Positions 51,660-60,854 of a DNA stretch of 64,000 nt are shown here, piece by piece. Source of the DNA: Clostridium sp. 26_22 (lineage in GTDB: Bacteria > Bacillota > Clostridia > TANB77 > CAG-508); NCBI GenBank assembly GCA_001916005.1, contig MNRP01000056.1:1-64000 (forward strand). Reading direction: 5' to 3'. A program made the position numbers and the translations under genes. Every line of letters starts with the position of its first letter. The stretch's first letter is position 1. Below the pieces are notes generated by a model. The model was not told the origin of the DNA. It ran no database searches and saw only the letters and a list, made by a program, of their open reading frames with translations.

Positions 51660-52835
51660 TTAAAATATTTCCAAATAAACTCTCTTATTTTCAAAATCAT
51701 AATTTATCTTAGCTTCAAATTTTTCTACAAATTCTTCCAAAGTACCACCAACATAAACAGTGTCACTTTTATTTTCTTTAGAAGTATCTTCTTGCTTAAC
51801 TTTATAAATTTTATTTTTATATCTTATTTTTCTAACATAATCAAGATCTTTATTTATCTTTAAAATTTCTACTGACTCAATACTTTTAAGCAAAACATTT
51901 CCTATTCCAGTAATTTTATATTTTTGTTCATCTGTATAATAATAAAGTTTTGCATTTTCATCATTGTACAATTTAGCATTTGTACCATCTAATATTATTT
52001 CAAGTTGTTTTGGTCTCCAAATATTTTCAATTTCTACTTGGTTTATTTTATTTAATTCTTGCTGGTTGTTTCTTTCTTTTAATATGTTGATATATTCATA
52101 TTTTGCTTTATATATTTCCTTTTCAATTGATGATAGTCCATTACAATTTAATGAATTATAATAGTCTATTTTTTTATTTCTTATTGTAATTGCTTCATAC
52201 ATTTTATTGTCTTGTTTTTCTAGATATTTAACTATATTATAAGCTTTATTACATGCACTTTCTAACTCATCATAATTTTCTATATCAATATAAACTTCAT
52301 ATTTTAAAAAATCTGTATTATAACCTTCTTTTATTCCTTGTTCAATATTTAAATTAGATACCAAAGATTTATCACTACAATTTTCTATATAATATTTTAA
52401 TCTATTTTCAGAATAATCATCTACCATATATACTGAACCTTTTTCTACTTTAAATATTATATTTTTATTGTTTTTAGGACTCATTAAAAATTGTCCATTA
52501 TCTTTTTCAATATCTTTACCATAATCATTTACAACTACAAATTTTTGTCCTCTATATTCATTTTTCAATTGTTTCTTTACATTAACTGATGCATAAATTC
52601 CAAATAAACTTTTTATATAAAATAATGAAACTATAACTGCAATTATAAATATTATTACAAATATTGAAAAAACAGAGCCTAATAATTTACTTATTAATTT
52701 AGTAAATATTTCTGTGCCTCTATATTCTTTTGCTTTAAATTCTTTTACATTATTTTTCTGTTTTATTTCATTTTGCTTATCTTGCCATTCTTCTAGTTCT
52801 TTCCAATCTTCTTCTTTACTCATATTTTTCTCCAT
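51660..52835 (-). CDS. Membrane protein of unknown function
   Basis: A cytoplasmic N-terminal segment (about 50 residues, charged, KEEDWKELEEWQDKQNE), one transmembrane helix (about 52-75) and a large outer domain of about 310 residues. The outer part contains tyrosine- and lysine-rich beta patches and a conserved-looking VYVGGTLEEFVEKFEAKI near the end. I recognise no family. GGAG lies ten bases before ATG. It sits between the PBP gene and the two-component system and may be a sensing or regulatory partner. Confidence 0.6.
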   Translation of the reverse strand: MEKNMSKEEDWKELEEWQDKQNEIKQKNNVKEFKAKEYRGTEIFTKLISKLLGSVFSIFVIIFIIAVIVSLFYIKSLFGIYASVNVKKQLKNEYRGQKFVVVNDYGKDIEKDNGQFLMSPKNNKNIIFKVEKGSVYMVDDYSENRLKYYIENCSDKSLVSNLNIEQGIKEGYNTDFLKYEVYIDIENYDELESACNKAYNIVKYLEKQDNKMYEAITIRNKKIDYYNSLNCNGLSSIEKEIYKAKYEYINILKERNNQQELNKINQVEIENIWRPKQLEIILDGTNAKLYNDENAKLYYYTDEQKYKITGIGNVLLKSIESVEILKINKDLDYVRKIRYKNKIYKVKQEDTSKENKSDTVYVGGTLEEFVEKFEAKINYDFENKRVYLEIF

Positions 52836-52840
52836 TAATA

Positions 52841-52867
52841 GGGAAAAAAAGGGCGTCCCCTTTTCCC
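52841..52867 (-). terminator. Partial terminator after the PBP gene
   Basis: AAAAGGG and CCCTTTT form a short stem around GACG, followed by TTTTTTT-CCC on the minus strand. Termination here is probably incomplete, leaving read-through into the next gene possible. Confidence 0.5.
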
Positions 52868-52870
52868 TTT

Positions 52871-54916
52871 TTATTTCACAAATAAACTCTTAATTTTCTT
52901 TATAACGTAATGACTTCCACCACTGCTATTATTTTGAGTATTTTCTACCATACCGATAATAAGCATATCATTTCCATTTGAATAATTAACAGTAAAACAA
53001 TCAAACCAACCTAATGTACCACTTTGAGTGTCTGTACTTGAATTTTTTAGTTCTGCTGTTCCTGTTTTTCCGGCTATTGTAACTCCTGGTACTTTCATAT
53101 CATTTGCTGTTCCTTCTGGATTTTCTACAACTTGTATTAAATCATTTTTTATTGTGTTTGCAGTTTCTGCTGTGAATACATCTTGTTTTAAAATTTCTGT
53201 TTTTCCATTTTCGTATTCTATATATGGTTTTACCATACTTCCATTATTTGCAAAAGCTGAGTAAATTGATGCCATATGTATTGGGTTTACTAATATGTCT
53301 CCTTGACCATAACCTGAATCTGCTAATTTTTTCTCAGACCAGTTTGCTTTTTCTGAATTTGAATATTGAGATTTTTTGAAGGTTAATGGGAATTTTATTG
53401 TTTGGTCAATATCTTCATTAAATCCTAATTTGTCTAATTCAGAACAAAAAGTTTCTTTTCCAATTTGCATTGCTGTTTGTGCAAAAAAGATATTATCTGA
53501 ATGTATTATCGCATTTGCTACATTTTTTGCTCCACTGTAAGCTGTTAATGTTGTTACATAATCATTTCCCCAACTTGAGTCTTTTTGCCATTTTAAGCCT
53601 GAGTAGTTAAAGGTTGTATCTGTTGTTATTTTTCCTGTTGCTAATCCAATTGCTCCTGTGATTGGTTTAAATGTTGAACCTGGACAATAACTTTGTAAAA
53701 ATCTGTTATACAATGGTTTACTTTCATCATTATTTAATTCATCCCATTGTGATTGAGATAATCCTAATACAAAATCATTTGAATTATATGATGGTGTACT
53801 TACTGTTGCTAATAACTCACCTGTAGTTGGATTCATAACTACAAAAAATCCTTTATCTGATTTCATTTGATAATATAATTGTTTTTGTATATTACTATCT
53901 ATTGTAAGTTTAACATCAGTTCCATCTTTTTTATCTTGTTTTGCAAGTGTTTTTAATCTTGTTCCATTTTCATCTATAATATAAATTTCAGTTCCATCTA
54001 TTCCTCTCAATGTATCTTCATATGCTTGTTCTAAACCAGCTTTTCCTATTATACTACTAGAGCTATAGCCTTTTCCTTCTTTTGCTTTTAATTCATCAGC
54101 ACTTATTGCTTGAACATAACCAATTAAATGAGCTATTTCTTCTCCTAATGGATATACTCTAGATGCTGTGCTTGTTATTTTTATTCCAGATATTTCTAAT
54201 AATTTATCTTTTAATTCATTATTACTTGCAGAAACTTTTTTGATTGGTACAAAAGTATCATCTTTTACATATGATGCTGAAAGTTGTTTATTTATATAAT
54301 CAACTGAAACACCTGTTAATTCAGATATTTTCGAAATACTTTCCTCTTTATTTTCTCCTAGTTTTCCCGGAACAATTCCAACTGTTGAAATATAACCGTT
54401 TTGTGCTAATTTTTCTCCGTTTCTATCTAAAATCTCACCTCTACTAGCAGTGATTGTTGAAACTCTAACTTTATCTGTATCTCTTAACTCTGGAAAAATC
54501 ATACTTGAAGACCATTTTAACTTATATTCTTTGTTTTCTTTTACAAGCTTTGCTGTATTATCAAATTCAATAATTCCAGCTGAAGTTGACATACTTTCTT
54601 TGTATGCAATTTTATATACTCCATTTTCTTTAGCAACTTCAGAAATATCTACTTTTATATCATAAGCATCTATTCCCTCGTAAATATTCTTGTTTCTAGT
54701 TATAAAATTTTCCTCAGATATCTCATCTTTAGAACTTTCTGATATTAAATTATACATCTCTTCATAATTTTTATCATTAACTTTTGAAATAAAATCACTA
54801 AAAACATCCTCTGGTTTTGTAGCATTTTTATTTATTAATACAACTGCTACCACAATCGCTACTACAAGCAGTATAACCGCTACTAAAGCACCAATAATAA
54901 CTTTCTTATTTTTCAT
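52871..54916 (-). CDS. MecA/PBP2a-like penicillin-binding transpeptidase
   Basis: Class B PBP cross-linking peptidoglycan outside the membrane. It has an N-terminal anchor (about 7-28), an NTF2-like MecA_N domain (about 35-145, EEMYNLISESSKDEISEENF), a PBP dimer domain (ASRGEILDRNGEKLAQNG) and the transpeptidase domain with STFKP (Ser near 409), the SDN-like HSDN motif in IIHSDNIFF, and KTGTAE near 620. Length 681 aa is close to PBP2a (668). It is the fourth gene after BlaI, BlaR1 and an unknown protein, the arrangement expected for an inducible low-affinity PBP. Resistance itself is inferred, not shown. Confidence 0.93.
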   Translation of the reverse strand: MKNKKVIIGALVAVILLVVAIVVAVVLINKNATKPEDVFSDFISKVNDKNYEEMYNLISESSKDEISEENFITRNKNIYEGIDAYDIKVDISEVAKENGVYKIAYKESMSTSAGIIEFDNTAKLVKENKEYKLKWSSSMIFPELRDTDKVRVSTITASRGEILDRNGEKLAQNGYISTVGIVPGKLGENKEESISKISELTGVSVDYINKQLSASYVKDDTFVPIKKVSASNNELKDKLLEISGIKITSTASRVYPLGEEIAHLIGYVQAISADELKAKEGKGYSSSSIIGKAGLEQAYEDTLRGIDGTEIYIIDENGTRLKTLAKQDKKDGTDVKLTIDSNIQKQLYYQMKSDKGFFVVMNPTTGELLATVSTPSYNSNDFVLGLSQSQWDELNNDESKPLYNRFLQSYCPGSTFKPITGAIGLATGKITTDTTFNYSGLKWQKDSSWGNDYVTTLTAYSGAKNVANAIIHSDNIFFAQTAMQIGKETFCSELDKLGFNEDIDQTIKFPLTFKKSQYSNSEKANWSEKKLADSGYGQGDILVNPIHMASIYSAFANNGSMVKPYIEYENGKTEILKQDVFTAETANTIKNDLIQVVENPEGTANDMKVPGVTIAGKTGTAELKNSSTDTQSGTLGWFDCFTVNYSNGNDMLIIGMVENTQNNSSGGSHYVIKKIKSLFVK

Positions 54917-54988
54917 AAAACCATCTCCTAAAATTTATACATCTATTTTATAATTCCACAAAAATATTGTCAATAAATTTTATAATAT

Positions 54989-55557
54989 TTAATCATCATA
55001 TATAGAACGAGTCATATACACATACCCAGAAGTTCTCTCATAAGTAAACTCATCTTTTCCAAGTTCTTCTCTACTATAGCTTTTTCTAAATTCGCACAAA
55101 TAACTAACCAATCTCTGTAATCTATTATTATCTTTAAATTTAAAAATGATTGCCTTTTGCTCCTTTTCAGTATCATAATCAAAAATTATATAATTAGCAC
55201 CAGAAGACATTATTCTATCCATAGAATCAGGTGTAAAACAAGTCAAATTGAAATCGTCTGCTTGAGAATAATACATTCTATCTTCTGCAACTTCTAATAA
55301 ATGAGAATAATTCTCATCTGTTTTATCAAATATATAAAACACATCTCTTTCTTTTGGTTTATATAATATTCTATCTGGCTTTTCTGTATATGTATAAATG
55401 AAATTTAATTTTTGATAATTATTGCCATAATTTTTTTCATCTTTTTCTATTTGTTTCTTTTGACTTATTCTATCTAGTAACACAATACTTGCACCTATCG
55501 CTACTATTAGAATAGCTATAACTATTGGTATAATTATATATCTTTTTTAATTTTCAT
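54989..55557 (-). CDS. Membrane-anchored unknown protein in the bla/mec-like operon, frameshifted in a poly(A) tract
   Basis: The main frame (164 codons) starts at MLLDRISQKKQ in mid-protein. Its real start is the ATG at 55557, which overlaps the BlaR1-like stop (CATGAAAATTAA). That frame reads MKIKKDI and stops; inserting one A into the A6 run (55543-55548) gives MKIKKRYIIIPIVIAILIVA and joins the main frame, adding the expected transmembrane anchor. The outer domain (DVFYIFDKTDENYSHLLEVAEDR, ANYIIFDYD) has no recognised family. A DVFY-F-ENR segment also occurs in the 153-aa protein at 57556-58017, so the two may be distantly related. Confidence 0.7.
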
Positions 55558-57058
55558 GTATTGCCTCCTTTAATTCTTCTCTTGTAAACTCTTTTTCAAT
55601 ATTTGTTTTTGCATCATAATTTGGACTTTCTTTTATTATAAATTTTACTGAATTACTATTTTCTACTAGACTTAATATCGTAATTGCATTTTTCTTTAAT
55701 ATTTCCTCTTTTCTTTCAGTTGGTAGTTCTAAAAATTCATAAAAGACTGGTTCTGTTTCTTTATTTCCATAAGTAAAATATTCAATTTTTATATTTCTTC
55801 CTTTTATATCTTCTGTTCTTGGAATTTCCATATATTTTACATATCTACCTAAACTTAATTTTTTTACTAAAGTTTTTACTTTGTTAAAATCTCCTATATA
55901 TTCAACTTTATATGGAACCATATCTTCATAATTAAAATCAAATGGGTCATTTTCTATTTTTGTATATTTTCCTATAAAGAATATTATCAATAATGATGAA
56001 ATTAGTGAAATAGAAAGAAATGAAAGTCTAATTACTTTTTCTTTAAATTTCGGTGCAAATTTTATCATATATATTCTTCTTTGATTGTCATCTTGTATTC
56101 CAATTAGATTTAATACTTCTGTTTCATAACTTTTATAATTTCTATTTGCTAGCACCTTTATTATTGTTAATGCATAGTTTTTGTTGTCTTCCACTTTTAA
56201 TTTTTTTATTGCTATACTATCAGCTTTTAATTCTATATCTTGTCTAATTCTTTTGAAAAATATATAACAAAATGGATTAAACCAATGGATGGCATTTATT
56301 ATTTTTAGTAGAAAGTTTAAATACAAATCAAAGCCTTTATAATGTGAAAGTTCATGCATAAACATATATGAAATTTCTTCATTTGAATATTTTTCTAAAA
56401 ATTCTTCATTTATTAAAATTTTAGGATTTACTATTCCATAAATAGCCGGTGTTTCTTTATTTTTTTGATTAATTAATCTTATTTTTCTTTTTATTTTTAG
56501 TTTGTTTTTACATTCTTCTAAAATAGTATTATATCTTTCATTTATTTTTTTGTTTTTCTTGCTAGTAACTGCTATAATTATTTTTATAATTATATTTTTA
56601 AATATTATATACACTATACCAATTTCCCATAAAACTGGTAACACAATATCAAATATCGTGTATTTTATATATGCATTATGCTTAGCACTTCTCACTTTTT
56701 TATAATCTTGATAATTAGTGTCTTCTTTTTGAATATATGAATTATATAAAGCTTCTTTATCTTGAACTTCTTTTTTGAAAGATATATTTTGTATAGGTTG
56801 CAAAGTTTTTAATAACCAATTATTATTTTGATATTTCGAACTATTATTAATTGGTACTATCAAAGCTATTAATAACACTAACCATAAAGTTATTTTCCAT
56901 TTTGGAGTGATTTTTTTGTCTAATATTTCTTGTATTAAATATATTACAAGTCCTACAATAATTGCTAATATTGACATATATAGCACATTATAAAATGCTT
57001 TTGCTATATATGTATGCTCTATTATTTTTGGTATATATATTAAAATTTTTTCTATCAT
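55547..57058 (-). CDS. BlaR1/MecR1-family M56 sensor peptidase
   Basis: Integral membrane zinc peptidase that, in the known systems, cleaves the repressor BlaI/MecI upon antibiotic binding. Four predicted helices, an inner peptidase domain with the zinc motif FMHELSHYKG (near residue 237) and a downstream Glu in DIELKADSIAI. The C-terminal outer part is not a penicillin-binding domain as in staphylococcal BlaR1 but a DUF4825-like beta domain (PYKVEYIGDFNKVKTLVKKL). So the inducer may differ from classic beta-lactam sensing. It begins three bases after the BlaI-like stop. Confidence 0.9.
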   Translation of the reverse strand: MIEKILIYIPKIIEHTYIAKAFYNVLYMSILAIIVGLVIYLIQEILDKKITPKWKITLWLVLLIALIVPINNSSKYQNNNWLLKTLQPIQNISFKKEVQDKEALYNSYIQKEDTNYQDYKKVRSAKHNAYIKYTIFDIVLPVLWEIGIVYIIFKNIIIKIIIAVTSKKNKKINERYNTILEECKNKLKIKRKIRLINQKNKETPAIYGIVNPKILINEEFLEKYSNEEISYMFMHELSHYKGFDLYLNFLLKIINAIHWFNPFCYIFFKRIRQDIELKADSIAIKKLKVEDNKNYALTIIKVLANRNYKSYETEVLNLIGIQDDNQRRIYMIKFAPKFKEKVIRLSFLSISLISSLLIIFFIGKYTKIENDPFDFNYEDMVPYKVEYIGDFNKVKTLVKKLSLGRYVKYMEIPRTEDIKGRNIKIEYFTYGNKETEPVFYEFLELPTERKEEILKKNAITILSLVENSNSVKFIIKESPNYDAKTNIEKEFTREELKEAIHEN

Positions 57059-57061
57059 TTT

Positions 57062-57430
57062 TTAATCCTCTATCATTTCTATTAATTTTTTTAATTCTTC
57101 TTTTGAGATTTCTTTGTTTTCTACAAAGTTTAATAGCATATTACTGGTATTGCCATTATATAATTTATTTAAAAAACTTTGATTTTCTTTTTTCAGATAT
57201 TTTTCTTTTGAAATATTTGCTTTAAATTTATTTTCTTTTTGATTTTTATTTATGGATTTTACTGCACCTTTTTCAATTAATCTATATAATAGTGTTTTTA
57301 TTGTATTTTTATTTCTAGGTTCTTTTTTATTTAATTTTTCTGTTAATTCATTTAGTGATAGTTGTTTATTTTCCCATAGTTCTTTCATTATTTCTAATTC
57401 TGCATCTGTTATGTTATATTTATTTTCCAT
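57062..57430 (-). CDS. blaI: BlaI/MecI/CopY-family transcriptional repressor
   Basis: A 122-residue winged-helix repressor: ITDAELEIMKELWENKQLSL (helix 1-2), NKNTIKTLLYRLIEKGAVKS (recognition helix and wing), YLKKENQSFLNKLYNG and an amphipathic C-terminal dimerisation helix. This is the family cleaved by BlaR1/MecR1. The promoter just upstream contains a dyad with the TACAnnTGTA core that BlaI proteins bind, spanning the -10 element, so it should repress its own operon. AAGGAG lies six bases before ATG. Secure. Confidence 0.95.
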   Translation of the reverse strand: MENKYNITDAELEIMKELWENKQLSLNELTEKLNKKEPRNKNTIKTLLYRLIEKGAVKSINKNQKENKFKANISKEKYLKKENQSFLNKLYNGNTSNMLLNFVENKEISKEELKKLIEMIED

Positions 57431-57456
57431 TTTTTCTCCTTTCGTTTGGTATTATC

Positions 57457-57485
57457 AGTTTACAACTGTAAACTTTATTTGTCAA
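57457..57485 (-). promoter_or_regulatory. blaI operon promoter with BlaI-type operator
   Basis: TTGACA (57480-57485) and TAAACT (57457-57462) are 17 bp apart. An 18-bp perfect dyad AGTTTACA-GT-TGTAAACT (57457-57474) covers the -10 and spacer and contains TACAnnTGTA, the core of BlaI/MecI/CopY sites. This predicts autorepression. Confidence 0.85.
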
Positions 57486-57496
57486 GGGAATTTCAT

Positions 57497-57535
57497 AAAA
57501 AAAGAAGCTTAACTTATTTAAGTAAAGCTTCTTTT
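57497..57535 (-). terminator. Intrinsic terminator of the 153-aa gene
   Basis: AAAAGAAGCTT and AAGCTTCTTTT pair around an inner ACTT/AAGT stem, followed by TTTTTTT on the minus strand. It separates this gene from the blaI promoter. Confidence 0.85.
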
Positions 57536-57555
57536 ATCTCATTCCGACGGCTTAT

Positions 57556-58017
57556 TTAAGCAAAGTCAGGAATTTTTATTTTTGTCTTTTCTTCTTTTAA
57601 CTCTTTTAGTAGAAACAACGTCTCTCTAAAATATTCCATATCGTAAGATCTTTCTACCTCTGTGGCTATTCTATCAATATCTTCACCAGCCTCAGCATAG
57701 TTTTTTATTTTCTTTTCTAATTTTTGAGTTTCTTTATCAGTTTTCTTTATTTTTCTTTCTAACTGCTTTACAGTAAAATCTTTATATTGATCATAATCAA
57801 TTATATAATCCTTTTCTTTAAAAAATCTCACTGCTTCCTCACTATCTAATTTAATGAATTCACTTAAATCAGCATCAACTGGTTTAACTCCATCTTTATA
57901 GTACTCTTCTAAGATAATTGACGGTATCTTCCGATTCTCTCTAATAAAATAAAAAACATCTCTTTCTTGGACAAAAACAACTTCCTTTCCATTTTCTTCT
58001 TTGTGAAATATTTTCAT
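57556..58017 (-). CDS. Unknown protein with a central coiled coil
   Basis: 153 residues, soluble. An N-terminal beta segment (KEVVFVQERDVFYFIRENRK), a middle acidic part, and a Lys/Glu-rich coiled coil (VKQLERKIKKTDKETQKLEKKI), ending KIKIPDFA. No recognised family. AAGGAGG lies eight bases before ATG and it has its own terminator. The ERDVFYF-ENR stretch resembles the start of the outer domain of the BlaR1-linked protein at 54989-55557. Confidence 0.6.
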   Translation of the reverse strand: MKIFHKEENGKEVVFVQERDVFYFIRENRKIPSIILEEYYKDGVKPVDADLSEFIKLDSEEAVRFFKEKDYIIDYDQYKDFTVKQLERKIKKTDKETQKLEKKIKNYAEAGEDIDRIATEVERSYDMEYFRETLFLLKELKEEKTKIKIPDFA

Positions 58018-58111
58018 ACGAAAACCTCCTTAATTAATATATGTCTTACCCATGTGTTGCTCAATAAGGATTAAAGACTAATAATATTATACCATATTTT
58101 TACTATATATT

Positions 58112-58321
58112 TCAATCCATTTTCTTATATTCTAAAATATCTCCTGGTGTACACTCTAATACTTCACATATTTTATCTAAAGTAGAAAACCTAATCGCTT
58201 TACCTTTATTAGTTTTCAATATAGAAAGATTTGCTGTTGTTATTCCTATCTTTTGTGCCAATTCATTGGATGACATTTTTCTTTTTGCCATCATAACATC
58301 TAAATTAACAATTATTGCCAT
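58112..58321 (-). CDS. YozG-like Cro/C1-type transcriptional regulator
   Basis: A 69-residue single HTH domain: NLDVMMAKRKMSSNELAQKI then GITTANLSILKTNKGKAIRFSTLD and ICEVLECTPGDILEY. It is the YozG type that is often encoded beside DUF2975 membrane proteins, as here (11 bp downstream of the DUF2975 gene). Probably autoregulates this operon; no operator was identified. Confidence 0.9.
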   Translation of the reverse strand: MAIIVNLDVMMAKRKMSSNELAQKIGITTANLSILKTNKGKAIRFSTLDKICEVLECTPGDILEYKKMD

Positions 58322-58332
58322 AACTTTTCCCC

Positions 58333-58821
58333 CTATATTGTTAAATCATTTTCTTCTTTATTTTCAATTGCTGCTTTGTAAATTTCTCTTAATATCATTA
58401 ATCCAATTCCAAACATTAAAAATATTACTGCTGTTATTACTGAGAAAAATACATACACAATAATTTCTGTTACTTCTAGTCCCACTATCTCACTAGGAAT
58501 TAATAATGTATTTATAAAATATATTATTCCTATAATTATAGAAGAAATTGCTGAAATTAAAAATCTTTTTTCTATTGCTTTACTAAATATGTTTTCTTTT
58601 TCTAATTGTCCAAATATTTTTATAAATTGATATAGCATAACAAGTGCTGGAATACTTGAAATATATATACATATAATTGTTGCACCTAATTTTTCTTTTG
58701 TTATTGCTCCTTGTTTTAAAAAGATTGGTGTAATAGCCATAGATAAAATACACATTACAAATATAGTCACTAAAATTATTTTTAGTATAACAGCTATTCC
58801 TTTTTTTCCTGATATTTTCAT
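58333..58821 (-). CDS. DUF2975 membrane protein
   Basis: Four predicted transmembrane helices in about 160 residues, with IYISSIPALVMLYQFIKIF and FSKAIEKRFLISAIS matching DUF2975. The start is the ATG of MKISGKKG because AAGGAG lies seven bases upstream; an earlier in-frame start overlaps the DUF4173 gene. It is sandwiched between the DUF4173 gene and the YozG-like regulator, forming a familiar but uncharacterised membrane-protein/HTH pair. Confidence 0.8.
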   Translation of the reverse strand: MKISGKKGIAVILKIILVTIFVMCILSMAITPIFLKQGAITKEKLGATIICIYISSIPALVMLYQFIKIFGQLEKENIFSKAIEKRFLISAISSIIIGIIYFINTLLIPSEIVGLEVTEIIVYVFFSVITAVIFLMFGIGLMILREIYKAAIENKEENDLTI

Positions 58822-58837
58822 AGTTGGTCTCCTTTTT

Positions 58838-60349
58838 CTAATAGTTAAATTCATAAACTTCATTAGAAGTTAAATCTATATATTTTAATATTTCTTTTGC
58901 TTTATTTTTTGACAAATTAAATTCTTGCCATTTCATATTTTTGTTTTGATAATATTTTTTATTCCCTTTTAAATAAATTTTAGCTTCTCTTTTTATATCA
59001 TTTAAACGTGTTTGTGCTGTTATTGATAATCCTTCTGGGCTTTGATTTAAGATTTTTATTTTTTCTTTTATTGCATCTGTACCAGTTGAATTCATTATAT
59101 AATATACATCTAATTTTTTATTTTCCATATCATTTAAATATCTATTTATATTTTTTGAAGCTATTATTGAATCTATATTTATTAGATTTAAAATAACATA
59201 CATAATTACTATTATTTCTAATGATATCTTGAAGGTATTTAGATTTTTTCCTAATAAATTCATTGTTACTGGTATTAATATTAAAATTTCTGTAGCTAAA
59301 ACAAAATATACAAATAATCTTAAATATGTGTAACCATAAGCTTGTTCATATAAGTACATTCTAAATATTGCTGATATTATTATTACCAAAGTAAATACTA
59401 TCATTGTTATTTTTAATATTGTGTTTAACTTTTCTTTTTGCTCTACTTTTCCTATTTTTAATATTCCAAAATTTATTAATGACACCATCATTAATTGGAA
59501 AAATCCTGTTCTTGCATATTGGGCATAATCAAAGTCTGCTGTTTTTCCTGCATTTATAAATAAATATTTAAATTGTATAACACTAAAAATTAAATATATT
59601 AGATTTAGTGATACTAATATTGTGTTTTGGGTAAATGTGCTTATTTTTTGAGTTTTGTCTTTTTCTGTTCTTGTTTCTTGCTTTTTTTCTTCATTTATAA
59701 ACATTAATATAAAACCTGAAATGTAGAAAAAGTTAAATATAATCCAAATAATTCTCCAAAAAATATCTGCAGCTGTTACACTTGAAAAAAGCTTAGAAAA
59801 ATAATTTGGAATCTCATGAAATATATTTTCAAATACACTATCTGCTTCTGATAATAGTGAAATTACAATTAAAAGAAGTGGAACGGCTATTATTAAAGAT
59901 TTTAATAATTTTTTTATAAATACTATTTTTTCATTTTGTTTTTCTTCTTTTATTTTTTCTTTTACTTTTACTGTCCCTAATACTTTTTTAAAATTAGAAA
60001 ATGGTTTAAATATCTTTGATACCACATTTCTTATAAATCTAGTCTCAGATAATTGTGTTTCTGTCATGTCCATACACATTATAATTATCAAGGCTAATAT
60101 TATTGGTATATTCAATCCTTGAAATAATGTATTGTTAAATATAAAGTAAGTTAAACTTAATAATATAATTGGTATGCACCAACAAATTCCTTTTTTGTTT
60201 TTTATTTTTTGTGATTGTTTTAAATTAAAATATATTACTAGTAATGTTGGAACTACGAATAATACAACTGATATTCCTGGCTCTCTATGCCAAAAAAGTA
60301 TTGACATTAATATACTTAGTAATAAACTGCTATATAACATTTTTTTCAT
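58838..60349 (-). CDS. DUF4173/DUF4153 membrane protein
   Basis: About 500 residues with some 12 hydrophobic segments and a soluble C-terminal tail (ARLNDIKREAKIYLKG-like, with TRLNDIKREAKIYL visible). The DSVFENIFHEIPNYF and YAQYARTGFFQLMMVSLIN motifs are typical of DUF4173 proteins. Function unknown. AAGGAG directly precedes ATGCAT; I prefer the second ATG (MKKMLYSS), nine bases further on, as start. Leads the DUF4173-DUF2975-YozG operon. Confidence 0.8.
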   Translation of the reverse strand: MKKMLYSSLLLSILMSILFWHREPGISVVLFVVPTLLVIYFNLKQSQKIKNKKGICWCIPIILLSLTYFIFNNTLFQGLNIPIILALIIIMCMDMTETQLSETRFIRNVVSKIFKPFSNFKKVLGTVKVKEKIKEEKQNEKIVFIKKLLKSLIIAVPLLLIVISLLSEADSVFENIFHEIPNYFSKLFSSVTAADIFWRIIWIIFNFFYISGFILMFINEEKKQETRTEKDKTQKISTFTQNTILVSLNLIYLIFSVIQFKYLFINAGKTADFDYAQYARTGFFQLMMVSLINFGILKIGKVEQKEKLNTILKITMIVFTLVIIISAIFRMYLYEQAYGYTYLRLFVYFVLATEILILIPVTMNLLGKNLNTFKISLEIIVIMYVILNLINIDSIIASKNINRYLNDMENKKLDVYYIMNSTGTDAIKEKIKILNQSPEGLSITAQTRLNDIKREAKIYLKGNKKYYQNKNMKWQEFNLSKNKAKEILKYIDLTSNEVYEFNY

Positions 60350-60437
60350 ATAATGCATCTCCTTTTCTTTTGCATCAGTTTATATCATTAATTATTATTT
60401 GTCAATACTTTTTTATTGTTTTTCGATACTTTTAATA

Positions 60438-60475
60438 TAAAAAATCTGGTACCGAAATAATTTCGATACCAGATG
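60438..60475 (-). terminator. Intrinsic terminator of the sugar-modification operon
   Basis: ATCTGGTATCGAAA and TTTCGGTACCAGAT form a 14-bp stem with one G-U pair and a three-base loop, followed on the minus strand by TTTTTTATA. It lies 44 bp past the last SMR gene. Confidence 0.9.
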
Positions 60476-60518
60476 AAAGTTTATGAGTAATCTATGATGC
60501 TATATATAATGGTTCAAT

Positions 60519-60854
60519 TTATATATAATAAACAACTATTCCAAATAATATTAAAAAATTTCCTATAATTTTCTTTTTAGTAATCTTTTCACCTAAAAAC
60601 AAGTTACTTAAAATCATAACAAATATATATCCTAAAGATTCAATAATTGGTTGATTTTTGTATTGTACACCTTTCAACCCTAACACAACTAGAATTGTCG
60701 AAATTACCATTAATCCATAGCCTAATATTACATAAACATTAAAATATTCCCTAAATATTGAATTGTATTTTTTAGAAGCACTTTTCTTTAAAATTATTTG
60801 GGAAATTGAACTTACTAAAACTGCTAAAATTAATAAAATTACATATTTATTCAT
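60519..60854 (-). CDS. SMR/EamA-type small membrane protein (ArnE/F-like, second of a pair)
   Basis: About 111 residues with four transmembrane helices in the small-multidrug-resistance/DMT layout: SQIILKKSASKK after helix 1, YGLMVISTILVVLGLKG, then PIIESLGYIFVMILSNLFLGEKIT and a final helix. The ATG overlaps the end of its homologous partner gene; the GTG two codons earlier is also possible. Pairs of this type form heterodimers, e.g. ArnE/ArnF flippases. In this sugar cluster a lipid-linked sugar flippase is the best guess. Confidence 0.78.
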   Translation of the reverse strand: MNKYVILLILAVLVSSISQIILKKSASKKYNSIFREYFNVYVILGYGLMVISTILVVLGLKGVQYKNQPIIESLGYIFVMILSNLFLGEKITKKKIIGNFLILFGIVVYYI

